A stretch of DNA of 64,000 nt from an uncultured Prevotella sp. (GTDB lineage: Bacteria > Bacteroidota > Bacteroidia > Bacteroidales > Bacteroidaceae): positions 1 to 64,000 of the forward strand of contig CALCVP010000058.1 of assembly GCA_937907705.1 (NCBI GenBank), given 5' to 3'. Shown in pieces: positions 51,034 to 60,264 of this stretch (position 1 is the first letter of the stretch; every line of letters begins with the position of its first letter). The notes under the pieces are model-generated. The model was not told the DNA's origin. It did not search any database and worked only from the letters and a program-made list of their open reading frames with translations. Both the position numbers and the translations under genes were made by a program.

Positions 51034-53529
51034 TTATTTGTTCTTGTTTTTCTTGTATTCAGTATAAGCCAATATAAGCACTACAATAACCAGTAATGCA
51101 TAGGCAATGTAGGCAATCGTCTCGGTCATGTCAATGGATTTAGGATAGAACATCAGCTCTACCTTATGATGACCGGGAGATACATGGAGGGCGCGAAGCA
51201 CGTAGTTGGCACGTCCTAACTCAACATCCTTACCGTCGACAGTAGCTGTCCAGCCTGGATAATATACCTCAGAGAATACGATTACACCACCTGTTGATGA
51301 GTTGACATCGTAAGATAAATGGTTGGGAGCAAACGAAGTGATCTTTACAACCGATGTACCGGCTTGCTTGACAGACTGTTTCAGTTGAGGCTCAAACTCC
51401 TTGTCAGCCACAGCTTCGCTTCTGAGGTTCAGCTTGCCGAGAGCTTCTATCTCTTGGTTGGCATTGTCTACATAGTTTACTTTGTCTACAAACCAAGCGT
51501 TGCCGTAAGCGTAAGGGTTCTTTACAGGTACGGTCTGACCACCTTGTAACGGCAGAATGAAGTAGCGGGCGTTAAGCATGTTCAGTACAGGACAGATGCT
51601 GTCGCCTTTCACCTTGGTCATATCGCCGCCTGCTTGTGCCACTGCAGGCATCACTTTCTGCATCTCAGGTGCTATATGAGCATCAATCAGCTCTTGGTAG
51701 CGGCGCAGTTTTGCTGCGTGATAGCCACCGATACTCTTGTGATAATAAGAAGTCTCGTTTTCATTGAAGGTATTGGATGCGAAGTTGAGCACACGATAAT
51801 TGCCACATTCAGATTTGTCTTGCAATATCTGTTTGTCTGTATTGGTCATTTCAATAGGAGTGTCTCTTACGCTCTTGTTTACAAACATGTCGTTGTTGAG
51901 GTATCGTTTGTCTACCTGCCAGAGGTCTATAAAGCAGAGCACAAAGATGGCCCCGATCATGTATTCCGCACGAAGTTTCTTGAAACGGTAAAGCATCAGG
52001 AACAAGAAACCAATCATAACAATGAAGAAAGAGCGCCAACAGTCAGCGGTAAAGATAGCTTCTCGCATTTCACGCAGGTTGGGGAGCAGCTGTGTCAGGT
52101 ATTCTTGTGGTATCTGCTGGAGGGCTTTCATTTCTTCGGAAGCGATGAAATCGCTGAAGAACAGCGTAGGCATGAGCGCAAAGAGCAGGGCAACACCTGC
52201 GGTGAGTCCTAAGCTAATATACAGGTATTTGGCTTTCTTTACCAACACATCAGGCTCTTCTACGATGTGCTTCAGTGCCAACATAGCCAGTAAAGGAATG
52301 GTAAATTCTGCGATAACCAATATGGAAGCTACCGTACGGAACTTGGCATACATGGGCACATAGTCAAGGAAGAAGTCGGTGAAAGGCATGAAGTTGCGAC
52401 CCCACGACAGCAATATAGACAGCACGGTGGCGGCCAACAATGCCCATTTCATAGGACCTTTTACAATGAATAGACCGAGAATAAACAGCATGAGCACAAA
52501 AGCGCCTACATAGACAGGACCACTTGTGCCTGGTTGTTCGCCCCAATATTGCCCGAGCTGTTGATATACTTCGGTAAAGTTAGGGTCAGCCTTGCTCATG
52601 GCAGTAGCGTTCTGAGCCAAAGGCACAGATGCTCCACCCTTGGTGTTAGGTACTAATAGCGTCCATGTCTCACCGATGCCATAGCTCCATTGGGTAATAT
52701 AGTCGCGGTCAAGACCGCTGCTTGTCTGGTTGGCAGCGTTCTTTTTCACGAGTTCGCTCTTGCCTCTCATGGTTTCTTGTCCATACTCCCAGGTGTGATA
52801 CAGATTGCTTATGTTGATGCATACGCCAATGGCAGCACCGACAACACATACTGCTGAGGCCTTCCAAAAGTTCATCATTTGCTTCTTTCTGATAGCATCT
52901 GCCAAGAAAGCCAATACCATAAAGAAGATGACAAACAGGAAGTAATATGTCATTTGAACGTGGTTCGCATACACTTCGAAGGCTGTAAAAAGAGCTGTTA
53001 CAAAGAGTCCCCACAGGTATTTGCCTCTATATGCCAACACGATACCAGCAATCATAGGCGGTAGATAAGCCAACGCCATGACTTTCCAGAAGTGACCGGC
53101 GGCAATAATGATAAGGAAGTAACTGGAGAAAGCCCACAAAATAGAACCCAAGGCAGCCAATGACTGCTTGAAGTCGAAAGCTCTTAGGAGTATATAGAAG
53201 CCTAACAGGTAGGCAAAAACAAACCAAACATAGTCTGGTAGAAACAAGTGGTAAGTCTTTACTACTGCGTCTAACTTCTGTGTGCTGCCGTATGTAGGGG
53301 CTGTTTGGTAGGTAGGCATGCCACAGAACAGCGAAGTCATCCATCGTGAGGTCTCACCTGTCTTCGCTTTATAGTCAGACAGCTCTTTGCCTATGCCTTT
53401 ACTGGCGGCAGAGTCGTGTTGAAACAAAATCTTTCCGTCTATGTCTGCCGGAAAGAAATATGCGAAAGAAATAATTGCAAAAAGGACGATTGCCAGTATA
53501 TCAGGCAACCATTGTTTCCATGTTTTCAT
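51034..53529 (-). CDS. YfhO-family polytopic membrane protein (GT-C-like)
   Basis: 831 residues with about twelve to thirteen hydrophobic segments in the first 560 residues, a soluble region of about 220 residues and a final helix. The late segment VIVFSEVYYPGWTATVDG with VLRALHVSPGHHKVELMFYP is the YfhO hallmark. Family members are GT-C-type proteins implicated in glycosylating lipoteichoic acid or other lipid-linked glycans in Firmicutes; in Bacteroidales the role is unproven. Just upstream of fkp on the same strand. Two promoter copies lie upstream. Confidence 0.87.
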   Translation of the reverse strand: MKTWKQWLPDILAIVLFAIISFAYFFPADIDGKILFQHDSAASKGIGKELSDYKAKTGETSRWMTSLFCGMPTYQTAPTYGSTQKLDAVVKTYHLFLPDYVWFVFAYLLGFYILLRAFDFKQSLAALGSILWAFSSYFLIIIAAGHFWKVMALAYLPPMIAGIVLAYRGKYLWGLFVTALFTAFEVYANHVQMTYYFLFVIFFMVLAFLADAIRKKQMMNFWKASAVCVVGAAIGVCINISNLYHTWEYGQETMRGKSELVKKNAANQTSSGLDRDYITQWSYGIGETWTLLVPNTKGGASVPLAQNATAMSKADPNFTEVYQQLGQYWGEQPGTSGPVYVGAFVLMLFILGLFIVKGPMKWALLAATVLSILLSWGRNFMPFTDFFLDYVPMYAKFRTVASILVIAEFTIPLLAMLALKHIVEEPDVLVKKAKYLYISLGLTAGVALLFALMPTLFFSDFIASEEMKALQQIPQEYLTQLLPNLREMREAIFTADCWRSFFIVMIGFLFLMLYRFKKLRAEYMIGAIFVLCFIDLWQVDKRYLNNDMFVNKSVRDTPIEMTNTDKQILQDKSECGNYRVLNFASNTFNENETSYYHKSIGGYHAAKLRRYQELIDAHIAPEMQKVMPAVAQAGGDMTKVKGDSICPVLNMLNARYFILPLQGGQTVPVKNPYAYGNAWFVDKVNYVDNANQEIEALGKLNLRSEAVADKEFEPQLKQSVKQAGTSVVKITSFAPNHLSYDVNSSTGGVIVFSEVYYPGWTATVDGKDVELGRANYVLRALHVSPGHHKVELMFYPKSIDMTETIAYIAYALLVIVVLILAYTEYKKNKNK

Positions 53530-53563
53530 TATGCTATGTGTTTATTTTGTTCTAAATCTTTTG

Positions 53564-53594
53564 CAAAGATAGTGCAAGCCGAGCGGAATACAAA
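53564..53594 (-). promoter_or_regulatory. Promoter P1 of the yfhO-type gene
   Basis: Minus strand: TTTG (complement of CAAA at 53591-53594), 19 bases, TATCTTTG (complement of 53564-53571). It lies within the first copy of a 38-bp direct repeat. Confidence 0.78.
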
Positions 53595-53690
53595 ATAAAA
53601 TGGAGTGAAACGGAATTTTATTTTTATTCCTGAGGCGCCGCCTTTCTTGTGTAAAGATAGTGCAAGCCGAGCGGAATGCAAAATAAAATG
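53565..53690. repeat. 38-bp direct repeat duplicated 88 bp apart, carrying a promoter
   Basis: Copies at 53565-53602 and 53653-53690 differ at one base. Each contains AAAGATAGTGCAAGCCGAGC, which on the minus strand is the -7 region and spacer of a Bacteroidetes promoter. The second copy has lost the final G of TAnnTTTG (TATCTTTA at 53652-53659), so it is probably weak. Confidence 0.8.
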
Positions 53691-53731
53691 AAACAGAAAT
53701 TATGTTCTATTTCATAGCATATTCTATAACA

Positions 53732-53782
53732 AAAGAGAGAAAGTGCAGCAGAAACACGTGTTCTACCATACTTTCTCTCTTT
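53732..53782 (-). terminator. Terminator of the EmrAB-TolC-like operon
   Basis: AGAGAGAAAGT (53734-53744) pairs with ACTTTCTCTCT (53770-53780), inner AGAAACACGTGTTCT palindrome; it lies just past the last gene of the minus-strand operon. Confidence 0.7.
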
Positions 53783-53827
53783 ATTTAAATAGTACTTTTT
53801 CTATTATATAGAATAATGTATAACAGT

Positions 53828-55381
53828 TTATTGCGCTTTAGCCATTTTACGGTTGTGCTTCATTTGCTTTTTTAAAATGCGTCCTATCACATTCCAGTAA
53901 GGCATCTTCTTCAGTGTAGAGCGTACAGGCTGCACATCCCATAGTAAGAAGACAAACAACATTGCCACACCTAACAGGCAGGTAAAACCATAGAGCTGTT
54001 TCACGCTAATCATGATAGATTGCAGCGGATCATAAGGAATGCCTCTGATGAGGTTTTCCGTTATATGGTGTCTGAGATAGAAGCTGTAGATTCCAGAGCA
54101 TACTGTTTCCACTACACCGTTGCGTATCAGGCCTAACATGGTGAGTCCCATAAAGAAGTGTTGAAACGGCATGACCTCTTCCAAAAAGATAGTGAGGGCT
54201 GTGAAGAATATGGCTATGCCAAAGGATCTCATAAAAGTGGGCACATAAAACATCTCTACCGTGATGCCTGGACTTATCAAGAAGTACATCCATATCTCGT
54301 ATGCCAGCAGTGCCATGAAGCCAACGGTGAGCAGACGGGTAAACTTCAGGTGAAATGCCTTTATCCACAGCAGTACGAACATGCAGCCAACAATCGTGCC
54401 GCACCATTCTACTATATAGTCAGAAGCAGTCATGACGGAGTCAAAGTGGAGCACACCGCCTACGAAAGTGTTCTGCATGACCTTGGGTGTTGAGCTGATA
54501 AGCTCTACCAAAACGAAGATGACCAGCATCGGTACCAACCGCCTGTATTGCCAAGCTTCTTTGGCTATATAGGCGTGGCGTATGTGTAGCATGCGCTGTA
54601 TGGCGAAGTAGAATGTTACGGGCAGGGCGAATGTAACCACTCTAAACGGCTTGCCGTCCCACCAGTTGTAGTATTCGCCATAGTTGAACAGGAAGATAAC
54701 CTCAATCATGATGGCTGACCACAGCAGGCAACCTAACCAGTCAAGACTGAGCAGTGGCAGTGGGCGCATGAAGCGGAAATCGTGAGTTAAGGTGTAGATG
54801 AGGAGTACCATTACAGCCATCAGCCCTATCATGAACCAGTGCATGGCTTGCCATGTCTGGAATATATAGGTGAGCTGAATGGTTATCCAAGGCGAAAGGC
54901 TCATGTCTCCCAATACGATACAGTAGAGAATAGGGAAGAATATGGCAAAGTCGCGTTTGGAAGTCATCCACAGTTGTATGGTAGACATGCACTCAAATGT
55001 GCCGCAGAGCTTGAAGAAACCTGCTATATATGATATTATACAGAGTACAGGCACCGACTCTGTAAGCATGCAGAGCCAGTTGCACACGCCTATTACGGCA
55101 GCCGCAGTGAGCAGCAGCTGTCTGTTGGTAAAGCGGAACTTGAACCTGAAAAGGAACGGAAATGGCATGTTTACTCCCACCACGCCACACAGCACAATCA
55201 TGAGCACATCTTCTCTCATGAGGCATGTGTCGCCCATATAATGGGCCATGGCTCCGGGGTAAACACTGCCTGCCAGTTGGAATATAAGCGCAAACACCAA
55301 GTAGATCCACGGCTGTATGCACTTTGGCACAAAGCTGTTCATCATAGGCATGGTGAATGGGCCAGTAGGTATAGGGGGCAT
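53828..55381 (-). CDS. MFS-type exporter of an EmrAB-like pump
   Basis: 517 residues with about fourteen hydrophobic helices, the size and number of DHA2 (EmrB-type) exporters, but with weak MFS motifs: no clear motif A, and instead the Bacteroidetes-specific form with 'GAMAHYMGDTCLMREDVLMIVLCGVVGVNMPFPFLFRFKFRFTNRQLLL'. It would move drugs or fatty acids through the adaptor and channel encoded directly upstream (gaps 48 and about 200 bases). Assignment rests on topology plus the adaptor-TolC-AraC context. Confidence 0.8.
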   Translation of the reverse strand: MPPIPTGPFTMPMMNSFVPKCIQPWIYLVFALIFQLAGSVYPGAMAHYMGDTCLMREDVLMIVLCGVVGVNMPFPFLFRFKFRFTNRQLLLTAAAVIGVCNWLCMLTESVPVLCIISYIAGFFKLCGTFECMSTIQLWMTSKRDFAIFFPILYCIVLGDMSLSPWITIQLTYIFQTWQAMHWFMIGLMAVMVLLIYTLTHDFRFMRPLPLLSLDWLGCLLWSAIMIEVIFLFNYGEYYNWWDGKPFRVVTFALPVTFYFAIQRMLHIRHAYIAKEAWQYRRLVPMLVIFVLVELISSTPKVMQNTFVGGVLHFDSVMTASDYIVEWCGTIVGCMFVLLWIKAFHLKFTRLLTVGFMALLAYEIWMYFLISPGITVEMFYVPTFMRSFGIAIFFTALTIFLEEVMPFQHFFMGLTMLGLIRNGVVETVCSGIYSFYLRHHITENLIRGIPYDPLQSIMISVKQLYGFTCLLGVAMLFVFLLWDVQPVRSTLKKMPYWNVIGRILKKQMKHNRKMAKAQ

Positions 55382-55429
55382 TGTCAGTGTATTTTTATGG
55401 TTTGATGATATATAACACGGAATACCGCT

Positions 55430-56476
55430 TTATTTCTTTGCCACTTTTACGTTTACCTCTACGTTGAGTCCGGCGCGCAAGCGGGCTATATCGGCGGTCT
55501 GGTTGTTTTTGTCAAGCACGATGCGCACGGGCACACGCTGCTCCACCTTTACAAAGTTGCCGGTAGCATTGTCGGCAGCTACCATGGAGTAGGCAGCGCC
55601 TGTGGCAGGACTGAGAGACTCTACTGTGCCGTGATAAGTAACCCCTGGCAGTGCATCGGCTGTGAAGTCAACGCTGCATCCGGGCTGAATATGCTGTAAC
55701 TGTGTCTCACGATAGTTGGCAATTACCCACACCTGATTGTCGTCTACAATGCGTGCCAATTGCTGGCCAGGCTGTACCAGCTGCCCTACATGAATGTCTT
55801 TGCGACCCATCACACCGTCAGCGGTAGCTACGATGACTGTGTATGACAGGTTGAGGCGTGCCAAATTGGCTGCTGCTTCAGCCACACTTACGCCTGCCGT
55901 GTTCTGATGAAAGCGCTGTGCCTGCTCGCTTTTGACCATATTGGTGGCTTGTTTGCTGGCAGAAGCCTGTTCATAGCGTGCCTTGGCTGCCAAGTATCGT
56001 GCTTGCGCATTGTCGTATTGCTGACGGGTAATAGCGTCTTTCTTGAGCAATGCAGCATAGCGTTCAAAGTCATTCTTGGCGTTTACCATATTGACGCGTG
56101 CCTCTGCTATGCCTGCCGAAGCCACCTTGACATTGCTCTGTGTGGTGTTGATACCGGCAGATACGGCAGATGCTCCAGACTTGGAGCCACGCACGGCAGC
56201 CTCTGCCTGTGCCAGTTGCAGACGATATTCGGCATCTTCTATGATAACGAGGGTGTCGCCTTTCTTCACATGCTGATACTCTTCAAAGCGAATTTCCTTG
56301 ATAAAGCCCTGCACGCGGGTATTGATAGGGGTAATATGGCGCTGCACTTGTGCATCATCGGTGTATTCTACATCGGATGGATGATAGAAATGACTGAAGG
56401 CATATCCTGCAAATGCTATCAGCAGGGCAATGATTACCAGATTGTAGATTCTCTTTATTTGTTTTTTGCTGTTCAT
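55430..56476 (-). CDS. HlyD/EmrA-family membrane-fusion protein
   Basis: 348 residues from MNSKKQIKRIYN (the frame is open 14 codons further up). One N-terminal helix (NLVIIALLIAFAGYAFSHFY), then TPINTRVQGFIKEIRFEEYQHVKKGDTLVII (first lipoyl half), a long coiled coil rich in Ala and Gln (about residues 85-200), the second half DGVMGRKDIHVGQLVQPGQQLARIVDD and a beta-barrel. Anchored in the inner membrane, it bridges the MFS pump and the TolC-like channel. Confidence 0.93.
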   Translation of the reverse strand: MNSKKQIKRIYNLVIIALLIAFAGYAFSHFYHPSDVEYTDDAQVQRHITPINTRVQGFIKEIRFEEYQHVKKGDTLVIIEDAEYRLQLAQAEAAVRGSKSGASAVSAGINTTQSNVKVASAGIAEARVNMVNAKNDFERYAALLKKDAITRQQYDNAQARYLAAKARYEQASASKQATNMVKSEQAQRFHQNTAGVSVAEAAANLARLNLSYTVIVATADGVMGRKDIHVGQLVQPGQQLARIVDDNQVWVIANYRETQLQHIQPGCSVDFTADALPGVTYHGTVESLSPATGAAYSMVAADNATGNFVKVEQRVPVRIVLDKNNQTADIARLRAGLNVEVNVKVAKK

Positions 56477-56595
56477 TGTTGTGTGTATTGAATGGGGTTG
56501 CCAGCCTATGGCCGGCAACCTGTTGTTTGCTGAATGTGTGAATAATGGTGTAGCTTTATGGGGCTGCTTTCTGTTCGTAAGGCACAGTCTTTTAG

Positions 56596-56656
56596 CTGTA
56601 AAGCAGTGCTTTTAAAATCTGTGGCGGTGCTTTTTTGCTGTAAAGTGGTGCTTTAG
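56596..56656. repeat. Three-unit phased repeat, 21-bp period
   Basis: The core GTGCTT recurs at 56606, 56627 and 56648, each preceded by AAAGC/GGCG/AAAGT; consensus AAAGCnGTGCTTTT. Same core type as the first three units at 17146. Confidence 0.6.
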
Positions 56657-56683
56657 GAATGAAACGTAGCCTTTTTCCCTATT

Positions 56684-57991
56684 TTATATATTGCCGCTGG
56701 CAAATTTCATTTGGTAGTAGGCATACACGGTATTTACGCGTGCGTTGACCTCTTGCAGTTCAGCGTTGAGCTTTACATTGGCAGCATCTACCATGTCTGT
56801 CACCAAAGCCAGTTGGTTGAGGTAGCGGTTGTTGACCACCTCATAGTTTTGAGTGGCCAATTCCACGCTCTTTTGCTGGGTGCGCAGGTCAACGAATGAT
56901 TGCTGATAGAGCGTGTAGGCCTGTTGTACCTGGTTGTCTACCTGCTGCACTGCCACAGCACGTCCTTGTTCTGTTTGGCGCAGTACTGCCTCTGCCCGCT
57001 TTACGTTTCGGTTGCCCTTGAAGAGCGAGCTGAGCGAGTATTTTACACCGATGCCAATGTACCATAGGTTGAAATTCTTGTCAATAGGGGGCAAGTCGTA
57101 AACGAAAGGGCCGCTAAAGTTGTCGGCAGCAAACACAGCAACCTTTGGCAGCAGGTCGCTCTTGCTAAGCTTTAGTTGCACCTTGGCTGCATCGATCCCC
57201 AATTGCGACTGCTTGAGTTGTGGCGATGTAGCTTGCGCACGCTCTTGCCATGCTGCTTGTGTAGTATTGTCAGTAGCAGCGGTAGCCACATTTTCGTCGG
57301 CAGCGAGCTGCTGTTGCGGCAGTCCGAGCGTGTTACACAGCTGGTAATTGATAATATCTCGCTGGTCTTCCAGCTTGCGCTTGCCTAATTGCAGTGCCTC
57401 CAGTTGCAGCTCGTAGCGTGTAACGTCATTTTTGAGTGCCATGCCTTGCTTCAGTTTCTCGTTGGCGTTGGCAATGAGTTGCTTCGTAAGGGCAATGTTG
57501 CTGTCGTAGACCTTGATGCTGTTGTCCATCTTGAACAGGTCCAGATATTGTCCCAAAGCCATGAAGCGTTGCTGCTGTCGGGTTATGTCCACTGCATTTT
57601 CAGCTTGCAGCTTCTGCACTTCTGCCAGCTTGATGCCGGCATTGACGGCACCACCTGCATAGACCACTTGTTGCGCTTCAAGGGCAAAGCTGTTGCCGAT
57701 GTGCGGCTGTGTAATGCCTTTGGCGTTGGACAGGTTGCGGTCTGTCATCAACACATTGCCGTTGTAGGTAGCCGACAGCGATGCGTTGACATCGGGCAGC
57801 CGCTGTGCGCGCGCCACTTGCAGTGCGGCGTTGGCTGTTTCCATGCCGGCTTTTTGGCTGCTGATAACCTTGCTGCCGGCTTCTACCTGATTAAAGAGCT
57901 CGTCAATTGTCATCTTGCGTTGCGCATGGGTGGTGCTTGCCATCATGAGTGCAGCTCCCAACACGCAACTGTTGAAAAGAGATTTTCTCAT
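56684..57991 (-). CDS. TolC-family outer-membrane efflux protein
   Basis: 435 residues from MRKSLFNSCVLGAALMMASTTHAQ, a cleavable signal peptide without a lipobox, unlike the channel at 21039. Two OEP halves with long amphipathic helices follow. First gene of the operon TolC-HlyD-MFS, divergent from an AraC-type regulator, and preceded by a minus-strand -7 element TACCTTTG (complement of 58092-58099). An upstream in-frame ATG would fall in that promoter. Confidence 0.92.
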   Translation of the reverse strand: MRKSLFNSCVLGAALMMASTTHAQRKMTIDELFNQVEAGSKVISSQKAGMETANAALQVARAQRLPDVNASLSATYNGNVLMTDRNLSNAKGITQPHIGNSFALEAQQVVYAGGAVNAGIKLAEVQKLQAENAVDITRQQQRFMALGQYLDLFKMDNSIKVYDSNIALTKQLIANANEKLKQGMALKNDVTRYELQLEALQLGKRKLEDQRDIINYQLCNTLGLPQQQLAADENVATAATDNTTQAAWQERAQATSPQLKQSQLGIDAAKVQLKLSKSDLLPKVAVFAADNFSGPFVYDLPPIDKNFNLWYIGIGVKYSLSSLFKGNRNVKRAEAVLRQTEQGRAVAVQQVDNQVQQAYTLYQQSFVDLRTQQKSVELATQNYEVVNNRYLNQLALVTDMVDAANVKLNAELQEVNARVNTVYAYYQMKFASGNI

Positions 57992-58091
57992 TATTGATAA
58001 AATGGTTATATTATGATTTCTGTTTATATGCGTGCAAGCCAAGCTATATCTGCCGCAGATATCACTTGTCGTTATCACTGAATTGCGGGTG

Positions 58092-58099
58092 CAAAGGTA
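58092..58099 (-). promoter_or_regulatory. -7 element of the TolC-HlyD-MFS operon
   Basis: TACCTTTG on the minus strand; the divergent AraC gene starts 120 bases away, so both share this control region. Confidence 0.6.
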
Positions 58100-58219
58100 C
58101 GGTGTTTTTGTGGGTAAACGGTTTTAAATAATTCACTGTGAATTGTATATTTCGGAATAAACGTGCCGATATATACCATAAAATAGCGATATTTGTAGCC
58201 GAAAAAAGAAATAAGTGTA

Positions 58220-59086
58220 ATGCTGATACGTTATAATACAAAGAGTGGAAAAGCTTGTATGGGCGAGTGCAATCTTTCCGAATTTACTGCGGAAGCAGTG
58301 GTGATAGATTATGGTATGATATTGATTTGTCGTGGCGGCAAGGCTATGCTGCGTGTCAATTTTGACGAGTGGCAGCTGCACGAGGGGGCTGTCATTACGC
58401 TGTTTCCCAATGATATGGTACAGTTGAGTGAGGCATCGGCAGACTTTAGCGTGGCTTATCTGCGCTATGATGAGTCTATGCTGCGCGAAGCCAGCTTGCA
58501 GTTGGAACAGACCGTATATTCGCAGTTGCGTCAAGACCGCTGCCGCACAGAGTCGCCCGTGGTTACAAATATTATAAATGCTATGTTTGCACTGCTCAAG
58601 ACCTACTTTGTGCAAAAAGGTTGCATGTGCTTGGACCAGTTGGTGGTACTGCAACTCAAATCTTTCTTCTTGGGCTTTTACGATTATTTGGAGCGTTTTC
58701 CCTCAGAGCGTCATGTGGAGCTGGGGTCTCGCCGCATGCGGGAGCTGTTCAATCAGTTTATGATGCTGTTGGAGCGCGACTACCGCTTGTCGCGCGATGT
58801 GAGCTACTATGCTTCGCTGATGCACATTTCGCCCAAATACCTTAACACTGTCACGCATAGCATTGCCCACAATAATGTAAAGACGATAATAGACCACTAT
58901 GTGGTGCTTCAGCTCAAGCTGACCCTTGGAAACAGCCGCTTGTCTGCCAAAGAGATAGCCTGGCAGTATAACTTTAGCGACCAGTCGTTTTTCTGTAAAT
59001 ACTTTAAAATGCACACGGGAATGACTCCTCAGACTTTCAGATTGCAACTGCGTGACAAGCCTTTGTTAGAGGGCGATAGACGGTAA
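58220..59086 (+). CDS. AraC-family regulator of the adjacent efflux operon
   Basis: 288 residues. The C-terminal double helix-turn-helix runs from about residue 190: 'SRDVSYYASLMHISPKYLNTVTHSI' and 'SAKEIAWQYNFSDQSFFCKYFKMHTGMTPQTFR'. The N-terminal part is a cupin-like sensor ('GMILICRGGKAMLRVNFDEWQLHEGAVITLFPNDMVQL'). It is divergent from TolC-HlyD-MFS, which it probably activates in response to the pump's substrate. Confidence 0.92.
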   Translation: MLIRYNTKSGKACMGECNLSEFTAEAVVIDYGMILICRGGKAMLRVNFDEWQLHEGAVITLFPNDMVQLSEASADFSVAYLRYDESMLREASLQLEQTVYSQLRQDRCRTESPVVTNIINAMFALLKTYFVQKGCMCLDQLVVLQLKSFFLGFYDYLERFPSERHVELGSRRMRELFNQFMMLLERDYRLSRDVSYYASLMHISPKYLNTVTHSIAHNNVKTIIDHYVVLQLKLTLGNSRLSAKEIAWQYNFSDQSFFCKYFKMHTGMTPQTFRLQLRDKPLLEGDRR

Positions 59087-59211
59087 ACGAGAGGGAAAGT
59101 GACAGTCGTACAGATTTCAGATTATAAGCATAAAGAAGATGCAGTGGCGTCTAAAGCCTGCTTATAAACCAAATGATATAGGTATTAGGGCAATTTTTAT
59201 GTAGAAAATGC

Positions 59212-59242
59212 TTTGCTGTTCACAGAAATTAAAATATCTTTG
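59212..59242 (+). promoter_or_regulatory. Promoter of the YitT-family gene
   Basis: TTTG (59212-59215), 19 bases, TATCTTTG (59235-59242); 26 bases before the ATG. Confidence 0.75.
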
Positions 59243-59268
59243 CAGCTATAATATTATAATGAACTGTT

Positions 59269-60159
59269 ATGAGTAACACAACAACTGTGGTAAACAAATC
59301 TCTTGTCAAGTCAACGGCAAAAGATATTTTCTTTATTTTCTTTGGCATATTGCTTTATGCCATAGGCTATACCGCTTACATTCTGCCGGAACAAGTGGTT
59401 ATGGGTGGTGTGTCCGGTATCTCGGCATTACTCTATTATGCCTTTGGCATTGCGCCCGGTATTTCTATTTGGGTGCTCAACATTACGATGCTGTTGATAG
59501 CGCTGCGTGCGCTGACTCGCCAGTTTATCATTCGTACCATTATCGGCGTGTCTATCATGTCTCTCTTGGTGGGTGCGTTGCAACCGGTGTTTCAGGCATA
59601 TCCTATCATTACTCCAGGCGAAGACAAGTTTATGCATGTGCTGATAGGCGGCGCTTTGGGCGGTGCCGGCTTGGGCATTGTATTCTCTCACAATGGCTCT
59701 ACGGGTGGTACCGATATTATTATAGCCTTGCTCAACAAGTATTTCCGCATGAGCTTCGGTCGTGCCATGCAGTTTATTGACTGCACGATTATCAGCTCTT
59801 CCTGGTTTCTTTTCCACAGTGTAGAGACCATTGTCTATGGTATTGCCTTCACACTGATAGCCAGCATTGTGTGCGACTATGTGATAAACGGTACGCGACA
59901 GACTGTACAATTCTTGATTATCTCAAAGAAGTATGTTGAGATAGCCGACAAAATAAACAACGATGTGCACCGCGGTGTAACTTTGATACAGGGTCAAGGC
60001 TGGTATTCAAAGCAAGAAGTAAACGTGTTGATAGTGTTGGCCCGTAAGTATGAATCGCAGGAAGTTTTTAACTATATCAAGCAGATAGATCCTGAAGCCC
60101 TTGTTTCGCAGTCGTTCTGTCAGGGCGTATTTGGCGAAGGCTTTGACAAGATAAAGTAG
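59269..60159 (+). CDS. YitT-family membrane protein
   Basis: 296 residues: five to six helices with PEQVVMGGVSGISALLYYAFGI and ALGGAGLGIVFSHNGSTGGTDIIIALLNKYF (the YitT membrane domain), then a C-terminal cytoplasmic DUF2179 domain (KYVEIADKINNDVHRGVTLIQGQGWYSKQEVNVLIVLARKYE). The family is widespread, and a transport role is suspected but not shown. Monocistronic with a clear promoter and terminator. Confidence 0.93.
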   Translation: MSNTTTVVNKSLVKSTAKDIFFIFFGILLYAIGYTAYILPEQVVMGGVSGISALLYYAFGIAPGISIWVLNITMLLIALRALTRQFIIRTIIGVSIMSLLVGALQPVFQAYPIITPGEDKFMHVLIGGALGGAGLGIVFSHNGSTGGTDIIIALLNKYFRMSFGRAMQFIDCTIISSSWFLFHSVETIVYGIAFTLIASIVCDYVINGTRQTVQFLIISKKYVEIADKINNDVHRGVTLIQGQGWYSKQEVNVLIVLARKYESQEVFNYIKQIDPEALVSQSFCQGVFGEGFDKIK

Positions 60160-60190
60160 CCGAAGTTCTTCGGACGCATTATAATAAGCG

Positions 60191-60240
60191 GCCTATATAG
60201 TAGCTGTTCTCATAGCATGCAGCTACTATATAGGCTTTTT
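60191..60240 (+). terminator. Terminator of the YitT-family gene
   Basis: GCCTATATAGTAGCTG (60191-60206), 13-base loop, exact complement (60220-60235), then T6. Confidence 0.88.
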
Positions 60241-60264
60241 TCGTGTCTGCCACTGTCGTCATGT

